64,000 bases of DNA from Paenibacillus sp. 37 (GTDB taxonomy: Bacteria > Bacillota > Bacilli > Paenibacillales > Paenibacillaceae). Below, one piece after another: positions 8,354 through 17,157 of this stretch. Under the pieces are notes generated by a model. The model ran no database searches. It was not told where the DNA came from and saw nothing but the letters and a program-made list of their open reading frames with translations. Each line of letters begins with the position of its first letter. The first letter of the stretch is position 1. A program made the translations under genes and the position numbers. The stretch spans positions 3,968,001 through 4,032,000 of the forward strand of contig NZ_CP043761.1 of the NCBI RefSeq assembly GCF_008386395.1, written 5' to 3'.

Positions 8354-9757
8354 TTATTTCAACAAACGCTTAATCAACTTCAGCTTGTTATCATACGGTG
8401 GATATAGAATTGGCAGATTCAATTTGGTGCTTTTTTTCAGTACACTTTTCAGATGGGAGAAGGTTTCGAAGCTGTACTGCCCATGATACGAGCCAACACC
8501 AGAATGACCAACACCGCCAAACGGCAGACGTGGATTCGCTACATGTGTGATGGTATCGTTAATGCAGCCGCCTCCAAAAGAAACTTCGCGCAGCACTTTG
8601 TCCTGAACCCGGGTGTCGGAAGTAAACAGATACAAAGCGAGTGGTTTCGGCCGCTTTACGATTTCTACAATCGCTTCATCGAGGTTACGGTAGCTGATGA
8701 TCGGCAGAATCGGTCCAAAAATCTCATCTTCCATCGTCGCTGCATCCCAAGACTCCGCATCAATCAGTGTAGGTTCAATAAAACGATCTTCCTCATCCGA
8801 AGCTCCCCCATATATCACTTTGGCCTGATCCCGCTCAATCAAATTCGTCAAACGTTTAAAATGTCCCTTGTTCACGATTCGCCCATAGTCCTTGTTGTGC
8901 TGGATATCCGAACCAAAGAAGGACACGATTGCTGCCTTCATCTCCGTAATTAACGGTTCCTTCACGCGCTCATGCACAAGTAAATAATCGGGTGCGATAC
9001 AGGTCTGTCCTGTATTGAGCAGTTTGCCCCATATAATGCGCTCGGCCGCTACTTTGATATCCGCCTGTTCATCAACGATGACCGGACTTTTGCCTCCCAG
9101 TTCTAACGTAACAGGAACGAGATTTTTGGCAGCTGCCTCCATCACAATCTTGCCTACCGGTACACTGCCTGTAAAAAAGATATAGTCGAATGGCGCGTTA
9201 ATCAGCGCTGTCGTTGTATCTTTTGCACCATCAAGCACTTGTACGTATGAGGGTTCGAACACGCTCGCAATCATCTCACGTACAACAGCGGACACCGCAG
9301 GTGTATTCTCTGACGCTTTGAGTACGGCTGTGTTGCCTGCCGCAATAGCACCTACCAATGGTTCGATTAAGAGTTGAAATGGATAATTAAACGGTCCGAT
9401 GATCAGAACCGCCCCGTAGGGTTCGGGTATGATATAACTTTTCGAACCCAGGAGTGCCATTTGCGTTTTCACTTTAACGGGTTTCACCCATTTATTCACT
9501 TTACGAATGGTGTGTGTGATGCTATCCATCATAAATCCGATCTCGGTTGTGTAGGATTCGAACTCACTTTTGCCCAAATCCTGATAGAGAGCTTCTGTCA
9601 GTCTGGATTCGTACTTTTGAATGGCCTGTTTCAGTTGGGTCAGACGGGCAATTCGAGCTTCTGCCGATCTTGTGGCCCCGGAACGAAAGAACTGTCGTTG
9701 CTGCTCCAAAATCTGTTCAACTTCATGACTGGTTACTTCCTGTATCGTCGTTGTCAT
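8354..9757 (-). CDS. class 3-type aldehyde dehydrogenase
   Basis: The 467-residue product is an NAD(P)-dependent aldehyde dehydrogenase that oxidises aldehydes to carboxylates. Visible motifs are the FNYPFQL segment, FTGSVPVGK, the catalytic base region LELGGKSPV and the nucleophile Cys in NTGQTCIAPDY. The C-terminus ends in a basic segment (KLKLIKRLLK), like the YwdH/ALDH3 branch that handles long-chain or aromatic aldehydes. An ArsR-type gene lies 93 bases upstream on the same strand, and both genes carry the same 24-base promoter motif, suggesting induction by an aldehyde or related stress signal. Confidence 0.92.
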   Translation of the reverse strand: MTTTIQEVTSHEVEQILEQQRQFFRSGATRSAEARIARLTQLKQAIQKYESRLTEALYQDLGKSEFESYTTEIGFMMDSITHTIRKVNKWVKPVKVKTQMALLGSKSYIIPEPYGAVLIIGPFNYPFQLLIEPLVGAIAAGNTAVLKASENTPAVSAVVREMIASVFEPSYVQVLDGAKDTTTALINAPFDYIFFTGSVPVGKIVMEAAAKNLVPVTLELGGKSPVIVDEQADIKVAAERIIWGKLLNTGQTCIAPDYLLVHERVKEPLITEMKAAIVSFFGSDIQHNKDYGRIVNKGHFKRLTNLIERDQAKVIYGGASDEEDRFIEPTLIDAESWDAATMEDEIFGPILPIISYRNLDEAIVEIVKRPKPLALYLFTSDTRVQDKVLREVSFGGGCINDTITHVANPRLPFGGVGHSGVGSYHGQYSFETFSHLKSVLKKSTKLNLPILYPPYDNKLKLIKRLLK

Positions 9758-9791
9758 AATATATACATACTCCTCTGTTTATTATGGATCA

Positions 9792-9817
9792 AATGTTTAA
9801 ACATACGAACCTATAAA
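9792..9817 (-). promoter_or_regulatory. candidate ArsR-family operator at the aldehyde dehydrogenase promoter
   Basis: On the - strand TTTATAGGTTCGTATGTTTAAAC recurs almost exactly at 10217 (TTTATAAGGTTCGAATGTTTAAAC) upstream of the regulator gene. It contains the palindrome ATGTTTAAACAT. The repetition in front of two neighbouring genes is the evidence. Confidence 0.6.
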
Positions 9818-9850
9818 GCACATGCAAAAGCATGTTTTGTCACGATTAAT

Positions 9851-10153
9851 CTACAGACACTCTTCTTCCAAAGCAGCTACCAGTTCCTTCAACAGTTCCA
9901 CCGATGCATTCAATGAAGCCGAATAATAACGCTGTGTGCCCTTCTGTTCCACAGATATAAGCCCCTTCTCTAACAACAGCTTGAGATGATGAGATATAGC
10001 TGGCCGGGATAGGCTGGATTGTTCGGTAATTTCATTCACGGTCATTCTGCCCTTCTCGGTGAGTGTCAGCAAAATGGCTTGACGATGGTTGTCACTTAAC
10101 ACCTGAAATAACGGAATACAGGTTTGAAAAACACTAATTGCTTTTTGTCCCAT
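9851..10153 (-). CDS. ArsR/SdpR-type winged-helix repressor
   Basis: The 100-residue protein is a single winged-helix domain. SDNHRQAILLTLTEKG precedes the recognition helix in SSLSRPAISHHLKLLLEKGLI and the wing EQKGTQRYYSAS. None of the classical metal-binding cysteine boxes is seen (no ELCVCDL), and its cysteines are isolated, so it is unlikely to be a metal sensor. Position and shared operator motifs suggest it represses itself and the aldehyde dehydrogenase at 8354. The start at ATG 10153 follows GAGGTGAAACC. Confidence 0.88.
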   Translation of the reverse strand: MGQKAISVFQTCIPLFQVLSDNHRQAILLTLTEKGRMTVNEITEQSSLSRPAISHHLKLLLEKGLISVEQKGTQRYYSASLNASVELLKELVAALEEECL

Positions 10154-10216
10154 GGTTTCACCTCTATACTATTTCTTCTTCATTATTTCTACGTATATTT
10201 TCTCTGTTTGATGTCT

Positions 10217-10245
10217 GTTCGTTTAAACATTCGAACCTTATAAAC
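10217..10245 (-). promoter_or_regulatory. candidate autoregulatory operator of the ArsR gene
   Basis: TTCGTTTAAACATTCGAA is a near-perfect palindrome within a longer motif (TTTATAAGGTTCGAATGTTTAAAC on the - strand) shared with the site at 9792. It lies about 65 bases before the regulator start. Confidence 0.6.
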
Positions 10246-10321
10246 TGAATTCTACTCTCCATTACCTTGAACTGCAAGTGAATCATCAACTAAATTTAAT
10301 ATAATGCCGATAAAGCGCTTC

Positions 10322-10349
10322 CATACTACCATACAAGTATGGTAGTATG
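10322..10349. promoter_or_regulatory. perfect 13+13 palindrome, operator of the uxu operon
   Basis: CATACTACCATAC and GTATGGTAGTATG are exact inverted copies separated by AA, just before the ribosome binding site of the GntR gene at 10370. A TATAAT hexamer lies at 10300-10305, so a bound dimer would cover the start of the transcript. FCD-type GntR proteins bind such symmetric sites and commonly autoregulate. Confidence 0.7.
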
Positions 10350-10369
10350 TCAATGAAGGAGTTGAAGTT

Positions 10370-11101
10370 GTGGAATATACCCCAAAGTTATCATCCAAAG
10401 CCGGTTTGTTGCCTGTTGCGAGTAGTATGTCTTCCATGAATAAGCAATCTTACTCAACGCGAGATGTCGTATACTTCACGCTGAAACAACTCATTTTGAG
10501 TCTGAAAATGCCTCCGGGAACAGCTATTTCTGAGAAGGAAATTTCGCTGGAGTTCCAAGTCAGCCGGACACCTGTTCGAGAAAGTTTTGTAAGACTTGCA
10601 CAGGAAGGTCTGCTGGAAGTGTATCCACAGCGTGGCACATACGTCTCTCTGATTCAGGTCGATCTCGTTGAGGAAGCACGATTCATGCGTGAACAGCTCG
10701 AACGAGCCGTAATCAGGCTCGCCTGCGAGAACTTTCCGAACGAACAGATGATGGCACTTGAACAGAACCTTGCGTGGCAACAGGAATGCAGGGTCAAACC
10801 GGATGATGAACGAATGTTCCAATTGGATGAGGAATTCCATAGCACTCTTTTTGCAGGCTGCAATAAAAGCAACACCTGGACTGTTATCCAGCAGATGAAT
10901 GTACATTTGAATCGAAGTCGCATGTTACGCCTGTCCTCGGACCACCAGTGGGATCACCTGATTGAACAGCACCGGTCTATGGTCAAGGCCATTCAGCAGC
11001 ATGATGCCGACACAGCAGAGCGACTGATGCAGGAACACTTGCATTTAACTGTCACCGATTTGGCTGTCCTGCAGGATACATATCCGTCCTATTTTCAATG
11101 A
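10370..11101 (+). CDS. GntR-family (FCD domain) regulator of glucuronate use
   Basis: The 243-residue protein has an N-terminal winged helix (ISEKEISLEFQVSRTPVRESFVRLAQEGLLEVYPQRGTY) and an all-helical FCD ligand domain with histidines and acidic residues in DEEFHSTLF and LIEQHRSMVKAI that fit the usual metal/carboxylate site. It is the first gene of a set with uxuA and uxuB, so the ligand is probably a uronate intermediate such as fructuronate. The start is GTG with AAGGAG upstream. The perfect palindrome at 10322 is the likely operator, and a weak cre-like stretch (AAAGCGCTTCCA) lies at about 10312. Confidence 0.88.
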   Translation: MEYTPKLSSKAGLLPVASSMSSMNKQSYSTRDVVYFTLKQLILSLKMPPGTAISEKEISLEFQVSRTPVRESFVRLAQEGLLEVYPQRGTYVSLIQVDLVEEARFMREQLERAVIRLACENFPNEQMMALEQNLAWQQECRVKPDDERMFQLDEEFHSTLFAGCNKSNTWTVIQQMNVHLNRSRMLRLSSDHQWDHLIEQHRSMVKAIQQHDADTAERLMQEHLHLTVTDLAVLQDTYPSYFQ

Positions 11102-11142
11102 CTGAATTTTTTCTTCCTACTATTCATGATGAGGTGAACGTG

Positions 11143-12210
11143 ATGAGAATGGTTTTTCGCTGGTTCGGCGAAGGCAATGATACGGTAACGCTGGATCATA
11201 TCCGGCAGATTCCGGGTGTTGAAGGTATTGTGTGGGCACTGCACGATGTTCCTGCTGGCGAGGAATGGCCGATGGACAAAATACTCGCTGTCAAAACAGC
11301 AGCGGACAAGGCCGGGTTACATCTGGATGTCGTTGAGAGTGTGAACATCCATGAGGATATCAAGTTGGGCCTGCCATCAAGGGATAAATACATTGCGAAC
11401 TATATTAAAACGATGGAGAAACTGGCTCAGGTGGGTGTGAAGGTCATCTGTTACAACTTTATGCCGATCTTCGACTGGCTTCGCACGGATATGCACAAGG
11501 AAATGGAGGATGGCTCAACTGCCCTCTTCTATGAGCACAGTAAACTCGCAGATATAGAACCTCTAGAACTCGTTCGACGCATTACGGAAAACTCCGCACT
11601 CACCATGCCAGGCTGGGAACCGGAACGATTGCAGTATTTAACAGGTCTGTTCGAAGCCTACAAGGATGTAACTGAGGATCATATGTGGGAGCACGCACGT
11701 TATTTCCTGCAAGAGATTATGCCTACAGCCGAACGGCTGGGGATTCGAATGGCCATCCACCCGGATGACCCGCCATGGCCAATTTTTGGATTACCAAAGA
11801 TTATTACAAGTCAGGAGAATGTTCGGAAATATTTGAATCTTTATGATAGCCCTTACAACAGCGTGACACTATGCAGTGGCTCTTTGGGAGCGAATGCTGA
11901 TAATGACATTATCGGGATGATACACGAGTTCAAGGATCGGATTCCATTTGCCCACATTCGTAATGTCAAAATCTACGAAAACGGCGACTTTATCGAAACC
12001 TCACATCGCAGTCAGGATGGCAGTGTTGATATTGCGGGGGTTGTTGAGGCTTATCACGATATCGGTTATGAAGGTTATGCAAGACCCGACCACGGTCGTC
12101 ATCTCTGGGGAGAACAGTGCCGACCTGGTTATGGACTGTATGACCGGGCTTTGGGGATCATGTATCTCTGGGGCGTCTGGGATTCCCTGCAAAGGAGGGC
12201 AAAAGCATGA
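11143..12210 (+). CDS. uxuA: D-mannonate dehydratase
   Basis: The 355-residue product dehydrates D-mannonate to 2-keto-3-deoxygluconate in the hexuronate pathway. It starts [28 protein letters not shown], typical for UxuA, and has MAIHPDDPP and [11 protein letters not shown], the regions with metal-binding residues, and ends with [13 protein letters not shown]. The ATG at 11143 follows GATGAGGTGAAC; a longer in-frame reading overlaps the GntR gene and has no binding site. It is followed by uxuB with an ATGA overlap. Confidence 0.96.
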   Translation: MRMVFRWFGEGNDTVTLDHIRQIPGVEGIVWALHDVPAGEEWPMDKILAVKTAADKAGLHLDVVESVNIHEDIKLGLPSRDKYIANYIKTMEKLAQVGVKVICYNFMPIFDWLRTDMHKEMEDGSTALFYEHSKLADIEPLELVRRITENSALTMPGWEPERLQYLTGLFEAYKDVTEDHMWEHARYFLQEIMPTAERLGIRMAIHPDDPPWPIFGLPKIITSQENVRKYLNLYDSPYNSVTLCSGSLGANADNDIIGMIHEFKDRIPFAHIRNVKIYENGDFIETSHRSQDGSVDIAGVVEAYHDIGYEGYARPDHGRHLWGEQCRPGYGLYDRALGIMYLWGVWDSLQRRAKA

Positions 12211-13070
12211 GTGAACACCAATATGAACGCTCATCTCGTCTCAATGGCAGAACGGCTGTAATCACTGGAGGTGCCGGAGTACTATGCCGCTCCATGGCGG
12301 AAGAACTCGCTCGGCACGGTGCAAGTGTAGCCATCTTGAACCGTACTGTGTCCAAGGCGCAGGAAGTTGTAGCTGCGATTGAAGCTGCCGGTGGCAGAGC
12401 GATTGCTATTGCCTGTGACGTAACCCAGGCCGATAGTGTGCAAGTGGCGGCAGATACTGTGCTGGAACAGCTTGGGCCATGCGACATTCTGATCAATGGC
12501 GCGGGTGGCAATAACGCCAGTGCCAACACCACAAATGAAATTTTCAGATTGGAAGATCTGGAAAAGAGCGATGTCACTACTTTTTTCGATGTAAGTGTAG
12601 AGGGGTTTCGTCAGGTGATGGATCTGAATTTTGTCGGTTCCCTCATCCCTACTCAGATCTTTGCAAGACATATGATAGAGCGCGATGTTCCTGCCACTGT
12701 CATTAACATTTCTTCCATGAGCGCCCCATCGCCCATGACGAAAGTTCCAGCATATAGCGCTGCGAAGGCAGCCATTAACAACTTCACGCAGTGGCTCGCC
12801 GTTCATCTCGCCGAATCCGGAATTCGTGTCAATGCTATTGCACCCGGGTTTTTCCTGACTGAGCAAAACCGTAATCTATTACTCCAACCAGACGGCTCAC
12901 CAACGGAACGTTCCAGTAAAATTATTGCTCATACACCCATGCGCCGCTTTGGCAAACCGGAAGACCTGCTTGGCACATTGATGTGGCTTGCGGATGAAAG
13001 ACAGTCCGGCTTTGTCACTGGCACAGTCATTCCGGTAGATGGTGGATTTATGGCGTATTCCGGTGTATAA
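12207..13070 (+). CDS. uxuB: D-mannonate oxidoreductase (short-chain dehydrogenase type)
   Basis: The 287-residue short-chain dehydrogenase has the nucleotide loop [23 protein letters not shown], the catalytic SSM...YSAAKAA (Tyr and Lys) and the end motif [14 protein letters not shown]. In Bacilli this SDR (YjmF type) replaces the long-chain UxuB of E. coli and interconverts D-fructuronate and D-mannonate. Translational coupling to uxuA through a four-base overlap supports the assignment. The repeat at 13071 begins immediately after its stop codon, and the terminator lies beyond the repeat. Confidence 0.9.
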   Translation: MSEHQYERSSRLNGRTAVITGGAGVLCRSMAEELARHGASVAILNRTVSKAQEVVAAIEAAGGRAIAIACDVTQADSVQVAADTVLEQLGPCDILINGAGGNNASANTTNEIFRLEDLEKSDVTTFFDVSVEGFRQVMDLNFVGSLIPTQIFARHMIERDVPATVINISSMSAPSPMTKVPAYSAAKAAINNFTQWLAVHLAESGIRVNAIAPGFFLTEQNRNLLLQPDGSPTERSSKIIAHTPMRRFGKPEDLLGTLMWLADERQSGFVTGTVIPVDGGFMAYSGV

Positions 13071-13284
13071 CGATTTATTACACTGGCACTCCGATGAAAG
13101 AACAACCTTCCCATCGCTGTTATCCCCAGATTTTATCGATTCACTTTTCAGAAGGAGAAATCCGGGGATAGCATATGCTTCCGATGCAGCTTTCTTTCAG
13201 AAAGCTTTTAGGCGAGCGCTTCGCTGTTTCAGGTTTTTTCTTTCCTCTCCGTTACGTGTAAATGAATCAGTTCAACTAATATAG
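13071..13284. repeat. family A intergenic repeat, copy 2 (left end shortened)
   Basis: From TTACACTGG onward it matches copy 1 in order: GAACAACCTTCC, TCGCTGTTATCCCCAGATTTT, CCGGGGATAGC, TATGCTTCCGAT, the hairpin AGCTTTCTttcAGAAAGCT, GGCGAGCGCTTCGC, CCTCTCCGTTACGTGTAAAT and a right end CAGTTCAACTAATATAG. The first 20 or so bases of the left inverted repeat are absent. It directly abuts the uxuB stop codon and lies upstream of the operon terminator, so it is transcribed as part of the 3' untranslated region. Confidence 0.85.
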
Positions 13285-13293
13285 GTATTTAAT

Positions 13294-13335
13294 GAAACCG
13301 AAGCTTGGGATACATACCCAGGTTTCGGTTTTTTG
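13294..13335 (+). terminator. rho-independent terminator of the uxu operon
   Basis: GAAACCGAAGCTTGGG and CCCAGGTTTCGGTT pair around ATACATA, followed by TTTTTTG. The rest of the 382-bp gap up to 13453 holds only the repeat and a short promoter region. Confidence 0.9.
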
Positions 13336-13452
13336 AGTTCAAGCATAAGATCCTACAGCATAGGAAAAGCTTGTTATAATACGTGTTCAAAAGCAAACTT
13401 TTTAAACAACCTCTTAATACAGCTACGGTGAAAAAAGGAAGGTGATACATAT

Positions 13453-14181
13453 ATGATGGAAGAAACATGGGTTGTTGCCGTACGGTCTATTATTGCCTTT
13501 CTGACCCTGATCATCTATACAAGGGTGCTAGGCAAGCAGCAGATGGGTAACTTGACGTATTTTGATTACATTAACGGTATTACAATCGGTTCCATTGCGG
13601 GTACGTTTGCAACCGATCTCTCGTCCAAGGCGTGGATTCATTTTGTGGCCTTGACCATTTTCACAATCATTACGATCATCTTTCAGTATATTACGCTGAA
13701 AAATCGCACCATTTCCAAACTAATGGACTCTGATCCTACATTGATCATCCAGAACGGTAAAATTCTCGAACAGAACCTGAGTAAAATGCGAGTCAAATTT
13801 GACGAATTGACCATGATGTTGCGGCAAAAGGATGTATTTGATATTACAACGCTGGATTATGCGATTCTGGAACCGGATGGTAGCCTCTCGGTTGTTTTGA
13901 AACCTGAGAATCAACCGGTAACCGCCAAAGACATGCATATGCACCCGCCCAAGAGCAAGCTGATGACCGAGATTATCATTGATGGCCTGCTGATTAAGCA
14001 AAATCTGGAGGAAAGAAATAAAGATATCAACTGGCTCAGTGAACAGCTTAAGAAACAAAAGATCACGATACAGGATATTGCTTTTGCCGCCATATTGCCC
14101 AATGACAAATTGTATGTTGATCTGTTCGAAGATAAAATCACCGAAAAAATCGATATGGGCGATTATGAGGGACCTTTCTAA
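13453..14181 (+). CDS. DUF421 (YetF-like) membrane protein
   Basis: The 242-residue protein has three N-terminal membrane segments, with RVLGKQQMGNLTYFDYINGITIGSIAG between the first two, a hallmark of the DUF421 family. A cytoplasmic alpha/beta domain follows, with the conserved VKFDELTMMLRQKDVFDI and LDYAILEPDGSLSV. Several B. subtilis homologues are linked to spores or stress, but the biochemical role is unknown. The start follows AAGGAAGGTGATACATAT. A small DUF4363 protein gene follows 26 bases later, a pairing common in spore-formers. Confidence 0.9.
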   Translation: MMEETWVVAVRSIIAFLTLIIYTRVLGKQQMGNLTYFDYINGITIGSIAGTFATDLSSKAWIHFVALTIFTIITIIFQYITLKNRTISKLMDSDPTLIIQNGKILEQNLSKMRVKFDELTMMLRQKDVFDITTLDYAILEPDGSLSVVLKPENQPVTAKDMHMHPPKSKLMTEIIIDGLLIKQNLEERNKDINWLSEQLKKQKITIQDIAFAAILPNDKLYVDLFEDKITEKIDMGDYEGPF

Positions 14182-14207
14182 ACTCTTTACTTCAAGGAGG
14201 CGGTTGA

Positions 14208-14579
14208 ATGAAAACGCGTTTCTGGCTGTTATATGTGCTTCCGATCTTCCTCATTCTTGTGTTCGTTGCAATTATGGCTAGCGGAGCCTTTCTCAAAAAG
14301 CCCTTTGGCAACGATGATCGCTTGCTTGAATCTATACAAATATTAGAGAAACAGGTTGAGGGTAAAAAATGGACTGAAGCCAAGTCTCAAGTCGATTACG
14401 CAATGCAGGCCTGGGAAAAAATCGTCGACCGCATTCAGTTCAGTGTGGAGCGTGAAACAATATATGATATTCTGGGCACCCTTGCTCGGATCAAAGGCGG
14501 CGTTGCGGCAGAGGATGATAAGGCGATTATGGAAGAGATTTATTACTTTTATGTGTTATGGGATAATCTCGGAGATTAG
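14208..14579 (+). CDS. DUF4363 family membrane-anchored protein
   Basis: The 123-residue product has one N-terminal membrane segment (residues about 5-28) and an amphipathic helical domain with KKWTEAKSQVDYAMQAWEKI and TIYDILGTLARIKGGV. This matches DUF4363, small proteins usually encoded after a DUF421 gene, as here. The function is unknown; the two probably form a membrane complex. A strong AAGGAGG precedes the ATG. Confidence 0.82.
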   Translation: MKTRFWLLYVLPIFLILVFVAIMASGAFLKKPFGNDDRLLESIQILEKQVEGKKWTEAKSQVDYAMQAWEKIVDRIQFSVERETIYDILGTLARIKGGVAAEDDKAIMEEIYYFYVLWDNLGD

Positions 14580-14630
14580 GTTCGATATTTTTAATATCAG
14601 ACTTTAATATCAGATGTAAGTCCATAAACA

Positions 14631-14678
14631 AAAGGCACTATCCTTTTATGAAGAAAGGAAGTGCCTTCTTTGCTTTTA
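14631..14678 (+). terminator. rho-independent terminator, probably bidirectional
   Basis: AAGGCACT...CCTTTT and AAAGGA-AGTGCCTT pair and are followed by CTTTGCTTTT on the + strand. It sits between the convergent DUF4363 and M50 peptidase genes and may serve both. Confidence 0.8.
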
Positions 14679-14693
14679 TATAACTTATATCCG

Positions 14694-15404
14694 TTACGCT
14701 CTTCGTAATCCCCGAGACCGTGACGGTCGCGAAGTACCTTCTTTGCGGAAAAAGAGACCGAGTGCTCCCTTGGCACACCATAGTGCAAACAAAGCAAACA
14801 ACGTTCCCCAGAATAACGCCGGAAGGAATGTCTGCTGAGCGAGGTTCGCTGCATCCCCTGCCCGTGAAGGCTGAGTCCATGACATGAATCCAACGTATAC
14901 AGCACTCACGACCGACTCTTCCAGCGTAAGAAACGCCAGTATCAGATAATAGAATTTCACGATCTTGGCGCCAAAAATCATCATGACAACGTTCAGTACG
15001 ATGAACCCGGTCAGCCATAACATGCCGAACTCCCCTCTTACATATAACAAGAGTGACACCAGAGCGACAGCCGTCATAATACCGAGTCCCCACATGTGCA
15101 AGCCTTTGCGGTATAAGTAAAACAACAGCAAGGCGAACAGTGATGCACTGATATATCCCGCCAGAGAAACCAGGATCGATCTGCCTGGCGTCAGCATGGA
15201 AGAGTAAGTTACACCACTATGATCAGCGTATAATTCAATGCGCAGCACTTTACCGGACAATACTAGTGTCATTAGTGCATGACCGAATTCGTGAATCATC
15301 GTATCCAGGTTACGGAACAAGGACGAAAATGGGATGAATCGTGTAAGAAAGACGGAGCCTAGTAGAAAAAGTATCGTTTTGACCCACTTATTCAATCGTG
15401 CCAT
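14694..15404 (-). CDS. M50-family membrane metallopeptidase
   Basis: The 236-residue integral membrane protein carries the zinc motif HEFGHA in the segment NLDTMIHEFGHALMTLVLSG, followed by five or more hydrophobic helices and a basic C-terminus. The fold resembles YwmD/M50B-like peptidases, which cut inside membranes, but this branch has no known substrate. The start at 15404 is preceded by AAAGGAGGTATGG. The neighbouring gene at 15439 on the same strand, 34 bases upstream, probably shares its transcript. Confidence 0.8.
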   Translation of the reverse strand: MARLNKWVKTILFLLGSVFLTRFIPFSSLFRNLDTMIHEFGHALMTLVLSGKVLRIELYADHSGVTYSSMLTPGRSILVSLAGYISASLFALLLFYLYRKGLHMWGLGIMTAVALVSLLLYVRGEFGMLWLTGFIVLNVVMMIFGAKIVKFYYLILAFLTLEESVVSAVYVGFMSWTQPSRAGDAANLAQQTFLPALFWGTLFALFALWCAKGALGLFFRKEGTSRPSRSRGLRRA

Positions 15405-15438
15405 ACCTCCTTTACCTTCAAATAAACAAGCCTATCCC

Positions 15439-15921
15439 TTATACTACGCTTTTTTCACTTGATTCGTTTCGGCTTCCAAACTGTAGGGCACAGTGCTCCA
15501 TCCACCAGCAGAAGCTCCTATTGTGTCCAATGAAAAAAGAAGACAGATCATAGCGGCCCTTTTCGGCCTCTAGCGTAACGAGCAGTCGATTCCGCATCCG
15601 ACGGAGAGCATAGTGTACGAATTGATCTGCAACCTCACTTTGTATCAGGGTAACATAAGCATAAAGGGAATGATCGACAGGTTCATCAAGCGGACTCACC
15701 CCTGCACATGAAAATTCCGTCCTCACGCCCGCACTCTGAAGTATGGACAATGCCTTCACGAGTTCGGCATCAACTTCAACACCGTTCCAAATCTCTATTT
15801 TCTTCGCGGATACTGTATGTTTGTCACGTTCCGTCCAGTGCATCAGCTCCAGCTTCCGCCGTCTCCACAGATGGGCAGGCTGTTCACTTAACAGCACTTC
15901 ATGTTCCTCATTTAAATTCAT
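15439..15921 (-). CDS. uncharacterised protein with a TEFSCAGV motif
   Basis: I do not recognise this 160-residue soluble protein. A central part, about residues 50-100, reads VKALSILQSAGVRTEFSCAGVSPLDEP and then a beta-rich YAYVTLI segment. The SCAG turn loosely resembles the SCSGR motif of the wybutosine enzyme TYW3, but the similarity is too short to transfer function. Two Cys and four Trp are present. AGGAGGAC precedes the ATG. It lies directly upstream of the M50 peptidase gene on the same strand, and downstream of the znu terminator. Confidence 0.6.
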   Translation of the reverse strand: MNLNEEHEVLLSEQPAHLWRRRKLELMHWTERDKHTVSAKKIEIWNGVEVDAELVKALSILQSAGVRTEFSCAGVSPLDEPVDHSLYAYVTLIQSEVADQFVHYALRRMRNRLLVTLEAEKGRYDLSSFFIGHNRSFCWWMEHCALQFGSRNESSEKSVV

Positions 15922-15970
15922 GCAATGCGTCCTCCTGTTCTCCTCGATCCGGTCACCTTATTCAACAAAG

Positions 15971-15994
15971 AGAGAGCACATCCCTGTGCTCTCT
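15971..15994 (-). terminator. stem-loop ending the znu operon
   Basis: AGAGAGCACA and TGTGCTCTCT pair around TCCC. On the - strand it is followed by TTGTTG, a weak T-tract. It lies 92 bases after the znuA stop. Confidence 0.6.
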
Positions 15995-16086
15995 GCTTTG
16001 CAAAAAGGCAAAGGAATGGCGATCCATTCCTTAGCATGTTGTATTATTGTACCTTTTTCGGTGAGAGGCATCAAATCGATCTTTTA

Positions 16087-17157
16087 TTATTCGTTCAGCG
16101 CCAGTTTCAGAGCCTCCAAATTTTGTCTCATCACGCTGATGTAGTCCATTCCCGACGCTATCTCTTCCTCGGTAAGTCCCTCAATCGGGTTCAATACAGC
16201 CGTTTTGGCTCCCACTTCACCCGCGATCGTCTCAGACACTTTGGATGAAACCAGTGTTTCGAAGAAAATGGTCTTCACCTGATGCTCTTTTGCAAAATCA
16301 ATGACAGATGCCATCTGCGCTGCTGAAGGTTCTTGCTCAGGAGACAACCCTGCGATGGGCACCTGTTGCAATCCATATTCCTTGGCAAGGTAGCCAAATG
16401 CAGCGTGTTGTGTGATGAAATCCTTGCGTTTGCTATCCGTCACAGCCGCTTTGAAGTCCTGATCCAGTGACTCCAGTTGAGCAATGTAAGCATCTGCATT
16501 CTGCTTGAACTGTTCAGCATGTTCCGGGGAAGCCTGCGCCAGTCCTGCTTCAATATTGCGCACTTCTTTTACAGCCAATGCAGGTGACAGCCATACGTGG
16601 GGATCAAGTCCACCGTGATCGTGATCATGTCTTTCTTCTGCCTCGGCGTCATGATCGTGGTCGTGTTCTTCAGCAGTTGCTTCATCTGCATGATCGTGGT
16701 CATGCTCTGTTGCCTCTGAATCTTCATGATGGTGATCATGCTCTCCACCTTCAAGCAGGTTGATGCCCTTGCTTGCTTCCACCTGAATGAGCGAAGCGTT
16801 GCTTAGACTTCCGGTGACCTGATCCATCCATGATTCCATACCCGCACCGTTGTATACAAGCACATCCGCTTTTTCAATGCTGGCAATATCTTGTGGTGTG
16901 GGCTCCCAATCATGAGGCTCCATTCCTGCTGGAACGAGGGTTTGCACCTCTGCCAGATCACCTGCCACATTTTTGGTGAACTCGTACATCGGGTAGAAGC
17001 TGACCTGCACGTTTAATTTTGCGGTTTCCGTCTCGACTGGAACGGAAGTGCCTGTCGAAGCTGTATTTGCATCAGAAGCGGATTTTTGTCCGCAGCCTGC
17101 GACGATAAGTGTAAGACTAAACAACAATCCGAGCGTAGCTTTTTTACTGAATTTCAT
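16087..17157 (-). CDS. znuA: zinc ABC transporter substrate-binding lipoprotein
   Basis: The 356-residue lipoprotein binds Zn2+ outside the membrane for import. The signal peptide ends in the lipobox LIVAGC. A loop at about residues 140-185 is packed with His, Asp and Glu (GEHDHHHED, EEHDHDHD, RHDHDHGG), a hallmark of zinc-specific members. Ligand regions are MEPHDWEPTP, LDPHVWLSP and QHAAFGYLAKEYGL. It overlaps znuB by 14 bases. It is last in the rpmG-znuC-znuB-znuA set, which carries Zur boxes at 18909 and 18703. Confidence 0.95.
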   Translation of the reverse strand: MKFSKKATLGLLFSLTLIVAGCGQKSASDANTASTGTSVPVETETAKLNVQVSFYPMYEFTKNVAGDLAEVQTLVPAGMEPHDWEPTPQDIASIEKADVLVYNGAGMESWMDQVTGSLSNASLIQVEASKGINLLEGGEHDHHHEDSEATEHDHDHADEATAEEHDHDHDAEAEERHDHDHGGLDPHVWLSPALAVKEVRNIEAGLAQASPEHAEQFKQNADAYIAQLESLDQDFKAAVTDSKRKDFITQHAAFGYLAKEYGLQQVPIAGLSPEQEPSAAQMASVIDFAKEHQVKTIFFETLVSSKVSETIAGEVGAKTAVLNPIEGLTEEEIASGMDYISVMRQNLEALKLALNE

